Part shown: piece by piece, positions 23,578-36,756 of the stretch | Layout: every line of letters begins with the position of its first letter | Position numbering within the stretch: the stretch's first letter is position 1 | NCBI GenBank assembly: GCA_024734555.1 | Contig: JANPWX010000038.1 | Coordinates: 3,797,586-3,861,585 of the forward strand | DNA: 64,000 nt | Direction: 5' to 3' | DNA from: Trochalopteron elliotii | Taxonomy: Eukaryota; Chordata; Aves; Passeriformes; Leiothrichidae | Notes under the pieces: generated by a model | The model's database searches: none | Seen by the model: only the letters and a program-made list of their open reading frames with translations | What the model was told of the DNA's origin: nothing | Made by a program: the position numbers and the translations under genes

Positions 23578-26500
23578 AATATAATCTAAATAGTTTAGAC
23601 AGAATTTAGATACAATTGATGCAAAGATTTTTACTATATCAAACTAAAACCATTAATCATATGAAAATAAATTGTTTTGTCATTACCAAAATGCTTTTGT
23701 TTTATATTCCTGAATCTCTTTTCTTCAAGCCATTTGTTTAATGGGAAATTCTGAAGTAGCGACATTCTTTCTGATTTAGAGCATCATCAAATTTTGAAGG
23801 GTCAGAGTTTCCTGCAGAACAGAAATTTTTGACCATCTAACAGTGCAGTGAGTACTTCTTTCACTGTGACTGTTTGCCAACTCAGTGAAAAGCTGGGTAC
23901 TAAAGTGCTGTTCAAATTTGGAGCTTAGCTGGCTAATATTAGTGTTGATCAAAAGAACATGAACATATTATTATACTGTTGGACAAATACATTGTCTGTG
24001 ATGTCTTGGTTTTTCAGAAGATAATGAGACTTGTTACAGTTGATCTTCCTCAGATACTCCATTTCTCATTGACAAAATTTTTAAATAGAAGTCAAGCTTT
24101 TGTAGAACATAGAATGTCTCTTCTACCTTCCTTCTGTGCTCAGAAAACAACTTCACAACCTACACAATAAGCCAGAGTCACAAATAAGTCACAGTTTTAC
24201 TATTAAAAGCTTGTGCAATATATTGATGTGCAATATAGCCACTTTTATTGAGCCTTTTATTAAATTCTACTTATTTCTTAATTTCTTGTTAGTTGTAATT
24301 TCTTGGCAGAGCAATATACTAACAATAACTCTTTATCTACTTACCTGATAACTTTATCTACAGAACCACATGTTTTTCTTTTACTGTAATTATGATGGGC
24401 TGGGATTGAGGTTGTCTTAACACTATTTTATAGAAATATAGTCTCCTCTGTTTAAGCAGAATCCATCTCATTCTATACATGTGGTTGCAAAAAAAGTACT
24501 TTTGGACATTTCATCACATATTGAAACTGATGAACTCTTGGATAATACAAGTGCCTGGCTGGTGGTAATATCCTCAAAATATTTCTGCTTGTTTCCTAAA
24601 ATATCTGCATTGTCAGAAATTTTGTTCCCACAGAGTCATGGAATGCTTTGTTCAAACAGTGCTGACTGGTGTAATAAATGTCCCCAGATGTTCTGTGGGA
24701 ACCTTTAACATACAGGCTGAGTGACAAGTAGTCACATAAACCTTTTTCCACTGTTGTAATGGACCTTGAAAATCTGCTAAACCTTGGGGGACTAGGGAGG
24801 TCAAGGAAAGGCAGGATATAAACAATAATATTAACACATCGTTAGTGTAAGCATACATAATGAGATTTTGCATTTAAATGAAATTTTATATACTCACAGG
24901 AAGCATCATCTAGCAGGTAAAGTATAGAATTGGGAACTGAATGATGCTGCTTCTATTCTTGGCCGTGATGCTGTAGGTTTTGTTCCAAATAGAGAAGAGC
25001 AGAGGTCAAAAATATACCTGAATAAAAGAGCTTTCCGTTTTTAATAATGGCATGAGATAAGGCCTTATCCCAAAGCATTACAGAGAAACAGAGCTTTGAT
25101 TTCAGATAAGATTTCTGTGAAAACCAGCTCAGAATTTCAAAAAAGGGACAGATCAGAGTTAAATGAAAATGGATATGAGAGGAAAGTCATAGTCTGAAAT
25201 CATGTGAAGAGAGCTATGTAAGTTTAGTCTGAGGTCAGCAAATGTAGGAAGCACCAAGGGTAATAATGGCACAATAATTAGTTAAAGGGTCATGAAATGT
25301 GTCTGTCTCATACACCTATGAAATTTTGGTAGCTGTCTGGCAAAGGATATTAAAAGCCTCCTTTTGTATGAACTCACATAGATAGATTTGTGCAAAGTCC
25401 AGGATGTAATTCGTGGTCTTCACAGGATTTGTGCCTGCAGTTTGAATGGGAATGGATTCAAATGAAGTCATGCCCAGCTGTGCTCAGCTGCACAGGTAAT
25501 GTGCACATGTGAAGCTGCCATATGAAAAAAAACAGAACTTAACTGAGACAGCTTAGAAAGTTTGACCCCAGGTATGCAGAGCTTTGCCCGCATTTTCTTG
25601 GCCCTACCACACCTTCATGCCATTATCAGTTCACTTTCTACCATATCCAGGCTCCTATTGAGCAGGTCAACTATTAATTAAAAAAACTGGAATTATTGTA
25701 CCATAGATGTGTTTTCTGTTCATAGTCTGATGCTCAGTGTTCTAGATTTGGAAGGTGGTGGTTTGGGCATTCCTAAAGTGTGAAGATACTTATTTCCAAG
25801 ATAAGAAAATAGAGAGGTCTTGGAATCCCATATGGGCTGAACCACTTCTCTCTGGATATCAGGTATAGGTCAAACATCTAATGTTAAGATGTTCCTGTTG
25901 TGCCTTGTATCCTGCTCCTTGACATGCCCAGTGTGTCTCCAGCCTGGTGACTGCTGAGCACTTCAGCATGTCTTGTACCTCAGACCTGTCAGGATTTCAA
26001 ACTTAGAAATGGATTCAAGATTCAATGTTATGGTGCTGATCACTCAGTTCTGGTCTAGTGGCATTCCTCCAGTAGTTGGGAGGTCCCACTTCTTCCCACT
26101 TCAAATCCCACCTCTGCCTAAGTAGATATGAATTTGCATTTTTTGCCTCTCTGGGGAAGCACCTTAAACAGCAGACTCAGAGTAAGCTTTGAGAAAGGGT
26201 GATGGGACAGGGAGTCAAGATTGTCCTTCCCTTGTTTCAAGCTGTTCCAAGTTCTGTAAAATGATTAAATGTTCATTGGTTTGGGGAATGGCAGGAGGAG
26301 AGTGAAAGAACTGTACTGAGAGATAGAGGAGAAGGGGCCAAACATTTTCAGGTATTTAAAGCATTTGATTTGGTATTCCAAGTGAGAGCCCCATGATGTT
26401 TGGAGAGGATGTTGTCTGTATTTTGTGAGTAAGGGATGGCTTAAGTATCTGTCTCCAGGAGATGGTACATAATCATAAATTGTGGAAGTCCCAGCTCAGG

Positions 26501-29500
26501 ATAGCACCTGTGTTGAGGAGGGGGGCAGGGAAAGAAGGGCACATCCATTTCCAGCAGCATGAACCAGCTTCATCAAATCAGCCTTCCAGATGTTCCGTGC
26601 TGAGGCACCTGACTGGTCCTATCTAATGGCACATCAGTGTCTAAGTCAGGATATGGAGTGTCAGAGCACCAAGGACAGTCTCTGAGGATGTAGTCCATCG
26701 TACCTCGTTCATCAAGAATTCCAGTGATACCTGTAAACATCTTTATAAAGCTCTTTAAAGTCTCCAATGAAAAATGAAGTAGCACCATTTTTTCTAATCA
26801 GAATTGATTAAAAATCAAAGAGAGGCAAGGTTTTAGAGGAGATACTATCTTTTATTAGATCAGCTGCTATACTTGAAAGAATCAGGCCAGCTTTCAGGCA
26901 TGAATCTGCTCTTTGTAATCTTGATCACTGCTCATTACCACAAGGCATTGCAAAGTCAACCTGCAGTTTGTCTCTATGTTTAAACGCCTTTCTCATTTTA
27001 TTTCAGGAAGTTATATTTTCCTTTATATTGCTGATTTTGTGATTATTCCTATTAGTCATCTTTCCTGAAGCATTGTTTACAGAAGCTGGACTGCATTACC
27101 TTTTACAGCTTCAGAGATTTCTTTACAGCAGCAGAATACCCTCTGCCATGTTCTGTTTGCTTTCCACTTCTGGCTCTGCCCCCTGAATGTAGATAGATAA
27201 AAAAGTGGGTCCAGCATTTTGCATTCTAGCAGGCACACATTCATGAAGTATATTTAATGATGAAATATTTAATAGTTAATTAATCAATTTTTACAACTGG
27301 AATTCTAAAAGGAGCAGATTAATTTATTGAAGTTAAATTACCCCAATGCACTTGGGTTCATGGTTAAAAAAAAGTTAGTTCCTTGAAGATTAAAGAAGAA
27401 AGAAGCTGGGGGCAGAGAGGGAAAAGAATTACATTTTTATTCTCTATTTCCAAAAGAACTGTCAGCTTTCTGTGGAAAGTCAGTCTTTGTGTCCATTCAG
27501 CTGCTCTTCTCTAACTTAAAAGTATCTAGTCTGGTATCTTTCTGCAAATGCTCTGCAGAGGGAATTGAATTTGTATGTATTGTTTTGTTTTGTGTTCTCT
27601 TTGATTTTCTCTTTAAAATCTTTGTTAGGCTTTCACAATTTGTACATGGATATGCATTAACGAGAAAGCAGAAGCTGGGCAAAAAGATGAAGTCAGTTTT
27701 CAATAAAATTTGTCTGTAACATTTGCCCCCAGTAAACGGAACACTCTGTTATGCTCTATTTAAAGATGTCTCCACGAACCTGTTAAGTTTTGCATCTGTC
27801 CAAATTCAAGGCATTGTGAGATGAGATTTTGTCTCAAGCTAAATCCTGAGGCTGGAGCTCAGCAACTGAAGCACTAATGTAACTGTGTATTTTTTCGTTG
27901 TAAATAGTTTTCATAAAATTTTGGTTGACTTTTGTTATTTTTAACTTCAAATGAAAAGCAAGTCTTCTCCCAATCCCCAACTATTAATGAATATATTATT
28001 TGTGTCCATATGAGGCTAAACTCTGGCAAACTAACACCTGTACCATATGCTGTGAGTTCAGTGCCTTATTTATGGAGCAAAGCCTTATTTATAGGTATGA
28101 ATAAGGGTAGTGACACCCTAGCCTTTTGTTTTCCCTCTTTCTTCTTGGTCCTTCTAATAAGCCTGCAAGATATAAGGAGGACATCAAGAACCTTTATGGG
28201 AGGAGTCAAAGTTAAGAATTGTGATGAAAAAAAATGATAATTGTAAGAATAACAGGGCATAAAAAGTCAATTGCTTGCAAGGTGTTGGGAGCTTGGCAAG
28301 AAAGTATCAAAGTAATATTGCATAATGTCTTCTTTATAAGATTATAGATGCTGTGCGGAACAACATTAATGAGCTCCTCTAAAACTTTGGGGAAGGTTAA
28401 TCCAGTCTAAACTCACTTGCTGCTTTGGTCTAATTTGGGCATACATTAATGTCTCTACAGTTTGATGCTAAGTAGATGGAAACCTGCTACAATCCACTTA
28501 ATATGCTGTCATGTTGTGTTAACAAAACTCAGAATTCATAAAACACTTTAAATATATCTTAAAATTGGTTAAAATTGCAAAATAAATTATAATACAATAA
28601 ATCAAAATAAGAGCAAATGCAAATAAGGAAATAATAAAGTGAAATATTACATTTAAGTGTAAAAGATACTGAAACATTAACATTGGTTTGCATTTTAGAA
28701 ATTACTAAAATGATGTTTTAGAATTGGATGCAAAACTTATTGGCCAAGAATTGTCCCTGGAGCAAGGCAGCATTATTTTTTCTAATATTGGTGAATTCAT
28801 TGCAAAGAAGCATGAGAGTACAAAATTTCCCTCTCCATCCATTCTTCCATCTCTACTCCTTTCAGAATTGTAGATATACTTTTGCATACCACCAGGACAT
28901 ATTGAAATATAGCACATTTCTTGAAAGCTGTTCAGTTCCTTCTCTTTTGTGCAGGTGCATGAAAAATTCTTTTGTTGGCTCAGGCATTGTTAAAGTAATA
29001 GAAATTTCTGCAAGCATAACTATTCAACTTCATTATTTATTTGGAGAAATTCCATGGAATGGAGCAGGAGGAGTGAAATTGAAGGGATTTATTGCAATTT
29101 AAAGTAAAAAAAAAAAAGTTAATTACTATGAAATAAGAAAGAGAAAACAAAACTTTCCTGTGTTTAGTTACTGGTAAGGTTTTGGGATTTTTTTTACATG
29201 AATGTAATTTCCTTCCCCTTAGCAGATATTTCCAATGCATGACCCATACCTGTCTGAGAGTGTGATAACCACTCTTAGGGTGTCTGTAGAACTTTGCTAA
29301 GAAAATCAAGCCTATTGGGTAGATTTTAAGGAACTGCAACCAAAACAAGATTGAAAACTAATGCTATATGATACTACCAGTACAGAACTAGATAGTTTTT
29401 TTCCCCAGTATTGTAATTAGGGTCTGAAAATCTTATCCTAGAAAAACTTGGAGTCAACAGGAATACCATTACTGACTTTCAGGGGCTTAGAATGTCAGTT

Positions 29501-29748
29501 TATTGGAGTTTGTTTGTCTTTAGTGTCTTTAGTGCACGTAAGAAGATGCTCAAATAGCAGTGATTGGAATTTCCTAGCTTGGTCATTTGGCAAGGGTAGG
29601 AGGCTAGAGATTGGTACTACTGGGTGTTGTATTGATGCTTTTCAATACTGGCTGGATGACCTTTGCACACTGACTTGCCCGTTCAGCCCACAGTTAATTT
29701 ATCGTGAAGAGACAGAAAATAAGAAAAAAACATTTTTTTTCCTTTCAG
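23578..29748. other. AT-rich stretch without recognised genes
   Basis: No paired splice-site exon, repeat family or RNA gene recognised. Frames are short. An A-rich, strongly AT-biased piece lies near 28500-28700. Confidence 0.5.
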
Positions 29749-29913
29749 AATCCAGCAGCTGTGAAATTTAAAAGAAAGCATCTTCAGCGATTCTTGGACA
29801 GTGAAAGAGGCAAAATGCTTGAAGGCAGCAAAACAGAGGTTTCTGTGCCTGCAGATACACAGTGGCTGGTAGCCAAAAAGATTTTTCCTCATAATAATAG
29901 TTTATTCTTCTGA
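29749..29913 (+). other. Weak candidate terminal exon
   Basis: A strong-looking acceptor (eight T, then cctttcag, ending at 29748) opens directly into a phase-0 frame of 54 codons ending at TGA 29911-29913. The peptide starts NPAAVKFKRK and is hydrophilic and protein-like. No internal consensus donor and no AATAAA signal just downstream were found. Joining it to the donor at 2722 would put it in another frame and stop after about eight codons, so it does not follow that exon directly. Most likely chance. Confidence 0.12.
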
Positions 29914-32900
29914 GTACAATAGAATACAGAATAATTCCACAAAAGATGATGTTGTTACTGCAGGAGCAGAGCTGAGTTTGGCCCATGAGGAGCAGAACTC
30001 TTTTGCCTTTTCCCTTGTGGAAACTAGAAGAAAGAAGTATGATGTTAAGGAAGAAGAAAGTTATAACAGTGGGAGGCTGCTGTGGTGGTGACCAATATTC
30101 CACTGCTTTAAGTCCTTATGCATATTATATTGTGTGTTCTGGATTTAATTACAGATCTGGAGTGTAGTGCTAATAAGGCTGCAGAGTTTTGTCTTCTTCC
30201 TCTCTTTGAGGCAGAGCTAATTAAAATAAGCATTAATTAATATGTGCTTTGAGGTCCCGGAACTTTAGGTGATTAAAATATTCTCTGTAATATATTATCA
30301 CTTATAGCACATGGATCACTGTGAAATAGTTTAATGTCACTGACCATAAAATGTGACCTATCTCAAATGCCACACATGATAAGGGAACAGGGCAGTTTGA
30401 ATTGACCAGCTCTGTGTCCCTGGGAAAGATCTGTTGAGTTCTCAGTCCCTGGACTCCCTTCTCAAGCCAGCCATAGTGGGACATTAATGGCAAAAACTTT
30501 GCATCTTTGATTTTGTATGCTTTTCTGATGCAAACACTTTACCTTTTAGTCAGGTGCTTACAGCATATTTTTGCTTTTACATCTGCTCTAGAAAAGTTGC
30601 CGGTTTGAGTAAAGCTTTGTTTTATGTCTTTATTCTTTTAGGTCTCTAAATAACTCACAACTCCTTTGTCCTCTTCTTGTGGCTAATGCATAGGAGATAA
30701 TTACTTAAATATTGAAAACATATTTACTAGCTTCACAATTTCTCTTTGCATCCACGATTGACATTTTGTGATGGTTGTGATCAAGGCATATGCCCTGTCA
30801 GCAAAGAAGACAAGTAGACCTTTTGGTCCAGAATACTTATTTAGATTATGAATTCTTTGAGCAGTAAATGTGGCAGTGAATGTTAATAAATGTTAGAGTC
30901 AAGACTACCCTAGTGCTAAATAGGGCAGTTCCTGATCAAATGGGACAGCTTTTAAAGGATCAGCACAGTGGTGCCATCCTTACAGCCCCCTCAGGGATGA
31001 TGATGCCTTCTCCTTCACAACCCTGATGAGAGGAGGATGTTCATTTCCCTGCTGTGATATCCTTCAGATCTCCTTTGACATAGCATTAAGTTAGACAGTC
31101 CTCTGCTATCAGGAAAGGGGTTAAAGATCTACTTTTCAAAATGATCCCCATCGCCCTCAGACACACAGCAAAATCCTCCTGTTAGAAAAGACTAAACCAA
31201 AATACCCTAGCTTCCGAGAATTTTGAATTTGTATCTAAATTTCTTGGCTACTTTTTGGTGCTGATTTCTTCTTGTAATCACCATGGCAGCAATACTTATC
31301 TCATTTTGTTAAAAAAAGAAGCTTTTTCTACACTTTGTCTATGAAGAACTATGCAAAAAAAAAAAGAAGATAATTTTTGTAATTTATTACATGACAACAC
31401 AAAATTGGAAGCCTGCAATCAGTGGGAAGTAAAAGCTTTCAAAAATAAAACTACAGGGTGATAAGTTAAAATTGCTGGTTGTCACATCCATCCTACTGCT
31501 TTTACCCATAACTGCTCTGTTCCTTTTATAAAAGCCTGGATTTATTAGCAACCACTGGAGGCCTTCATACACCACCAGCCCTTGTAGCTCCCAGGTTAAT
31601 GACTGGTATTAATTACTACCAATTCCTAAGGCCCTGTACCAGTTGCTATGCTTTTGTCTCAAATGCTTCTAAAAATCCAATCTCTAGCTCGATTCAATGT
31701 CACCGTCTTCAGCACTGAGTGTTACTCCAAGCTGAACTACTTACAGGTCTCATGAATAGTTGTATTTGTATTTGACTGTAAAAAGGGTCAGTTGATTGCA
31801 GCAAAATGAGCCTTCATACAGGTTCCAAGGGGAAAAGGGGAGCAGATGCTTTAGTCTAGCCTCCTCTTTGAATGCAGTCATTCCACGTGAAGAATGAAGG
31901 AACTGTATGATTGATCAATTATATAAAGGTGAAGGAACAAAGATACAACTTTCTGGACTTCTTCCTGGCCTAGTGGTCTGTGCCTTATCTTGTATATGTA
32001 ATGGAGTCTGACTCTATATTCCCTTCTGAGCTCTTCTTCAGTACTGTATTCCCAGAACCCCCCATTCTGGGAAAGTCTGAAGCTGCCATGGGTACCATCT
32101 GCCTCCAGGAAACTCATTATGTTGGTCCTTCCTACACGCCACCAAAGCAGCCTCTTTCATGCTTTCTTCTCTGTTGTCTCTCATGCTGAAGGACTGTCCT
32201 CTGCAAATATCCATCAACATCTACTTCATCATCACACTTCAAAACTATTTTGCTCTGTAGATCCATTTATGAGTCCCCAGCAGAGTACATGACAGCACTG
32301 ACAGCCAGTGGGCTGACACTAACTTCCCACTGGCTAGGGCTGTCTCATTCCCTTCTTCCCATGACAGGTAGATCATTTGTGAAAGTCCTTGCCAAAGGAC
32401 TTGGTAGATTCTAAAAATTTACAAGGGATGACTGAAGCTCAAGAAAATAAATCCACTGAGCATTTCAAAGTGCTTGAAGCCCACATTCAGAGAAATAAGG
32501 TCCTGAGCTAAAGTCATTAAAGGCAGAGAGATTATTAGAAAGTTTCAGATATGGCTGTCCTGTTCTTATGATTCCATAACCATCCACTTATGGCCGTACT
32601 TTGTGGGGTTTTTTTTTAATTGAAACACCAGAACAAGAGATTGTCAACAGTCCCAGGAACAAAGACACTGCTCAGAGATCTCTTAATGTCAATTCTGTAA
32701 AAAGAGGATGCTCTGCTGGAGTGGACAGACCTTTGGGGCAGGTCTAACCCCCTGTAGACATTCTTAGGTTTTGCTTTTGTGTATCTAAAATGGGAATCAA
32801 AATAAGAGGCTTTCACTCTTTGTTACTTTTTTTTATTGTTTTTCCAGCGGCACAACTGAATTAGTTACACACACACAGAGAATATTAGAACAGTGGCACC

Positions 32901-33367
32901 TAAGGCAACAAAACCCGTATCTTAAGCTTTAGTCCCACAAACCAGTAACAACAGAGGTGCTCTGATAAGATGCACATTGGATGATGTCAGTGATGTCTTG
33001 AGCCACAATACTCTCTTGGAAAACTGTTGTTTCAATCCGAAGCAGGTACAGCAGGTGCTAGTGCATCTTTTACAAAGAATTTTGTGATGGTTTCCCTATG
33101 ATTTATCCAGTGGCACAGTGTGAGAGGCTAAAACCCACCATGGGTTTTGGATATTTTGTTAGTGCATTTTCTACCAGTAGAAATTTAATAGAATCATTTT
33201 CTGCCTTTGAAATACCAAATGCCATATTGATCTTTCTCTTATAAATGCTGTTACTATGGATTTTGATGCCTTCTTGCTTATAACAAGACACAGAGATTTG
33301 TTGTAGAGCATGTTCCCTGTATATGTTTTGTAAATGAGCATAATTTGGAGTGGTAGAGATTGCTGCC
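29914..33367. other. AT-rich stretch, nothing identified
   Basis: No exon, RNA or repeat family recognised. A short A-run lies near 31356. Open frames are up to about 110 codons and are antisense to one another. Confidence 0.5.
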
Positions 33368-33387
33368 TTTTTTTTTTTTTTTTTTTT
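33368..33387. repeat. Poly-T tract (20 T)
   Basis: Twenty uninterrupted T. It could be the tail of a minus-strand retroposon starting to its right, but no source gene is recognisable there. Confidence 0.85.
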
Positions 33388-33641
33388 ACCTAGATTTGAG
33401 CTACAAAAACAGTATTTGCAAGAGAAAAATTTTTTGAACATTTGAACACCAGAAAAAGTTTTTATTCAATAGTTAATTTCTCCTTTACCTGTATTCTTTT
33501 ATGCAGGACTACAAAGATAATCTGCCTGTCTGAAGATTAAAGCATCTACAGGTGCTAATTCTACCTGTCTGTGCCCTCTTAAAGAGAAATAAACATCTCC
33601 TTAAGAATATCAGAAAGTTAATTTACTGAATACTAGTATTC

Positions 33642-33656
33642 TTTTTTTTTTTTTTT
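33642..33656. repeat. Poly-T tract (15 T)
   Basis: Fifteen T, about 255 bases right of the previous tract. No terminal duplication links the two that I can see. Confidence 0.85.
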
Positions 33657-36412
33657 AACACACAAATATATTCTTTTACAAATTTCCCAGACCTCCACCT
33701 TCTCCTGCTCTCTGTTAATCAGTATTTCCCAAGCTGGAGATGTAGAATTCTCTGGGTGGACTGACAGATGACAACAGTAATACCATTTGATACACAAATC
33801 CTCAAAGATAATTTAAGCACATATTCTTTTGCTGAAGCTGACAGGAGTTTGGTGCTCAGTGGATTTTAGCACTGGAGTGCTGGCAAAAGCAAAGCCAGTG
33901 TAGGTCACCACCAGCTCCATCACAAGGATCAGCTCTCAGGACCACATTCCCCTCCTGTACCATAGCTACTACAACCTGCACTGGTCTCTCGTGCTGCTTC
34001 CCACAAACAGAGAGTCCAGACTGCTGCAAACATCTCACTGCAAAAATTACTGTCACTGTCTATTTTATGTGCATACCTTTAAACCTTCTCCAGCTCTGTC
34101 CTCTCACCTGACTGACTTTAGAAACTGTTCAGAGCTCCAGGTTTATGTTACGTCCCACCAAAACTTCCCTGCTGTCCGTTGGCATTCAACTCAACTGTGC
34201 TATCACTGGACAGCATTGTCTCGGAAGCTCAACCCACACTGGACCAAGTGTCCTTAGCATGCTCTGGTCACCATTTACTGTATTTAAATTAATTTATAGA
34301 CGATTCACTTGAATTAAAAACAGACTATAAGCTCTAATCTACATTTACTTAGAGACACTTTACCCAGATGGCACTTGCACTCTGTGCAAATGCATTTTAC
34401 TGATCAATCTAAGCTATTTTAATGAAATACAAAATCCAACAAAAGGACTTTTTGTATGCTGCTTTTTATGAACAATGTTGCAGAAGGGCTAATGGCATCT
34501 GGAGTAACCAAAGGCTATACTACCAAATGATTCCTGTGAGGAATGTATAGATGCTTGATTCTTTTGTTTTCTCTTTCCCTCTTCCCATTTTCACCCCCAC
34601 AGCTATATGTGGGAACCTTCTGTTCTGTTACCTCTTCATTTCATTTCCAGTGTTGAGCATGAAGCCCCCAAAGTCGTCCAAAATTTGTGGTTTTCCTAAA
34701 GCATCTTTGCCCCTGGGGAAACGGGGAAAGCATTAAATCATATTCAAGTCCAGTGTCTTGGATAAGTGTAGAGCCCTTTGAAGGGATTGTCTCCAGAGTA
34801 GGTGCAAGGGTGATGTGCTTTGCCTCCTTCCTCCCTCAAGTCCCTGCAGGCTGCCTTGGAGGCAGGCAGTGGAGGATGCATGCACGGGCTGCGAAAGCCA
34901 TGCACTGATGTGCTGGTCTTGTGAGGGCACATGCTCTGGAGGGTGTTCCTCAGCTCTGCCAGCTAATGTGCTTTCAGGCTCACCCCTATGCAGCAGACAT
35001 GTTTAGTTTTGAGAATATTTAAGCTTTAATCCTACCCTTGCCAGACACTGTAGCCAGAGTGTGTGTGACCTCAGACTAGTTACTTACTATTTTTGGGCAT
35101 CTGTCCTTTTTCTTTTGCAGTTAGCTGCAAGAATAGTCATTGAAGTATATGAAATGCTCAAAAACTGTACTTCAATAGTCTGAACTTCAAAAAATGTCTT
35201 GTGTGTTATTCCTTCCTTAAGTGAAAGCATTTGTTCTCTATGGAGGCTGGGTAGCAGAAGGGCATCTGTGGACAGGATGGTAACATAATCTTTTATGTTC
35301 TTTTATGTTTGTAAGAACTGGAGTGGACATACATAGCTTGTTCAGAGTCAGAAAGACTTTGCACAAAATTTTCCCTGAATTAAAGAGCAATTGAAGACAC
35401 GGAGAACGCAGCAGGATGATTCCCTGGTAGCCGGTTTCATCAGGCTGTCTGTCTGCCTACATCCTTCACTACCAGGCAAATGCAACAAGAGCAGGAAGCC
35501 TGCTGTGCTCACAGGCACCAGACTTGGTGAGTGCAGTTTCTTACTGACTTTGCTCCTTCACCAACGTGGTACAGTGGGACCTATTCAAAAGCAAATACTG
35601 TAGTGTAGATGCTTTAGTAGATGGCTGTGCCTGAGTGCATGACTCAGTACAGTCACAGCTACGACCCAAGTTGCTTAAGCAGCAACTAAGCTGGTGCTAA
35701 CAAGTGCCCTGGAGGTAGGATTCTAGTTGCAATATTTGTATAGTGCAATAATTTAGTAAAAATTTTTATAATCCATAGTTTGGTGAGTTCCCACACAATT
35801 CAGTATAGCTGGTTCTAATGGAAGACAGAGAGAGGGACCTGTCTAAGGAGCTAAGGATGTGAGAGGCTGTTGCACTGAATTCAGTAGCAGTTATCCACAT
35901 GGTTTTGCAGAAGTTACCAGTGGGGGTATTTTTCTTGAGTGTATCGATTGGTGCACAGCTAAACACACAGCTTCAGCCAGAGCTGTAGCAGTACCACTGC
36001 AGGCGAAGAGACTGGGAACACATCCACAGCAGACCCCCAGCTGGGTGGAGTGTTTCCACTTCATACATATTTCACATGCTAATTGTACTTTCCAGACTGG
36101 TCAATGAAGCAGAGCTTTAAAATGGAATAAGGTGCCTTTTTTTTTTTTTAATTTTAAATTTTTTATCTAATAAATGTCTTTTCCCCTTATTTGTGAATTT
36201 CTTCAAGAAAAACAACTGCAGTCCCAGCTTTTGGAATGCATCCAGCTATCAAAGTTCAATGATGTAGTGACAGCTAAGTACTTTAATTCAGTTTGAAGTT
36301 AGAGTCATTCAGTGAGAAAGGAATGCATTGCGAAGTACTATTCAAGCCCACACATACATTAGACAGCAAGTGGACTGTGCATTATTATTATTTCATTTCA
36401 AATTTCTGTCAG
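33657..36412. other. Mixed unique DNA, nothing identified
   Basis: No gene or repeat family recognised. GC is somewhat higher around 34740-35000. Overlapping short frames on both strands reflect local composition. Confidence 0.45.
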
Positions 36413-36662
36413 TTGTGCCGTGGGAAAAATTTCTTCATATGGAGTGTTTAATTCTGGAAGCAATAGTAATTTCTTAGTACTGGAAGGAAGTAGCAGTGGA
36501 CAAAACCGCCCACAGACTGGCAAATTTAGATCATCTCTAAATCCATCATCAGCTCCATTCTCCAGCATGTTTCAGTTACATACATCAGACAACACTGATG
36601 ATGGCTTAACAGTAAATGTGAAAATCAGTTTCTGCAAAGTTGAAGTTACAGGCTTTCCATAA
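36413..36662 (+). other. Weak candidate exon with Ser/Asn-rich frame
   Basis: A pyrimidine-moderate acceptor (aatttctgtcag ending at 36412) opens into a frame that stays open to TAA at 36660-36662. The peptide is hydrophilic and rich in S, N and G, unlike the hydrophobic chance frames elsewhere. There is no good donor. Joining to the exon at 2722 would be out of frame. Low confidence. Confidence 0.1.
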
Positions 36663-36732
36663 GCTGGCTGGGAAGAGCTCTGTGGTAACTGCTGTGTGTG
36701 CCTGATGGTATCTGGGAGGCTCGTTTCTGTGT

Positions 36733-36756
36733 CAGTGTGACACACCAGTCACACTG
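36733..36756. repeat. Short perfect inverted repeat
   Basis: CAGTGTGAC and GTCACACTG form a perfect nine-base stem around a six-base loop (acacca). There is no T-run after it and no context for a terminator. Probably incidental. Confidence 0.6.

Noticed and set aside
33368..33656. Two poly-T tracts as tails of processed pseudogenes
   Set aside because: No reversed mRNA-like sequence or target-site duplication could be recognised beside them.
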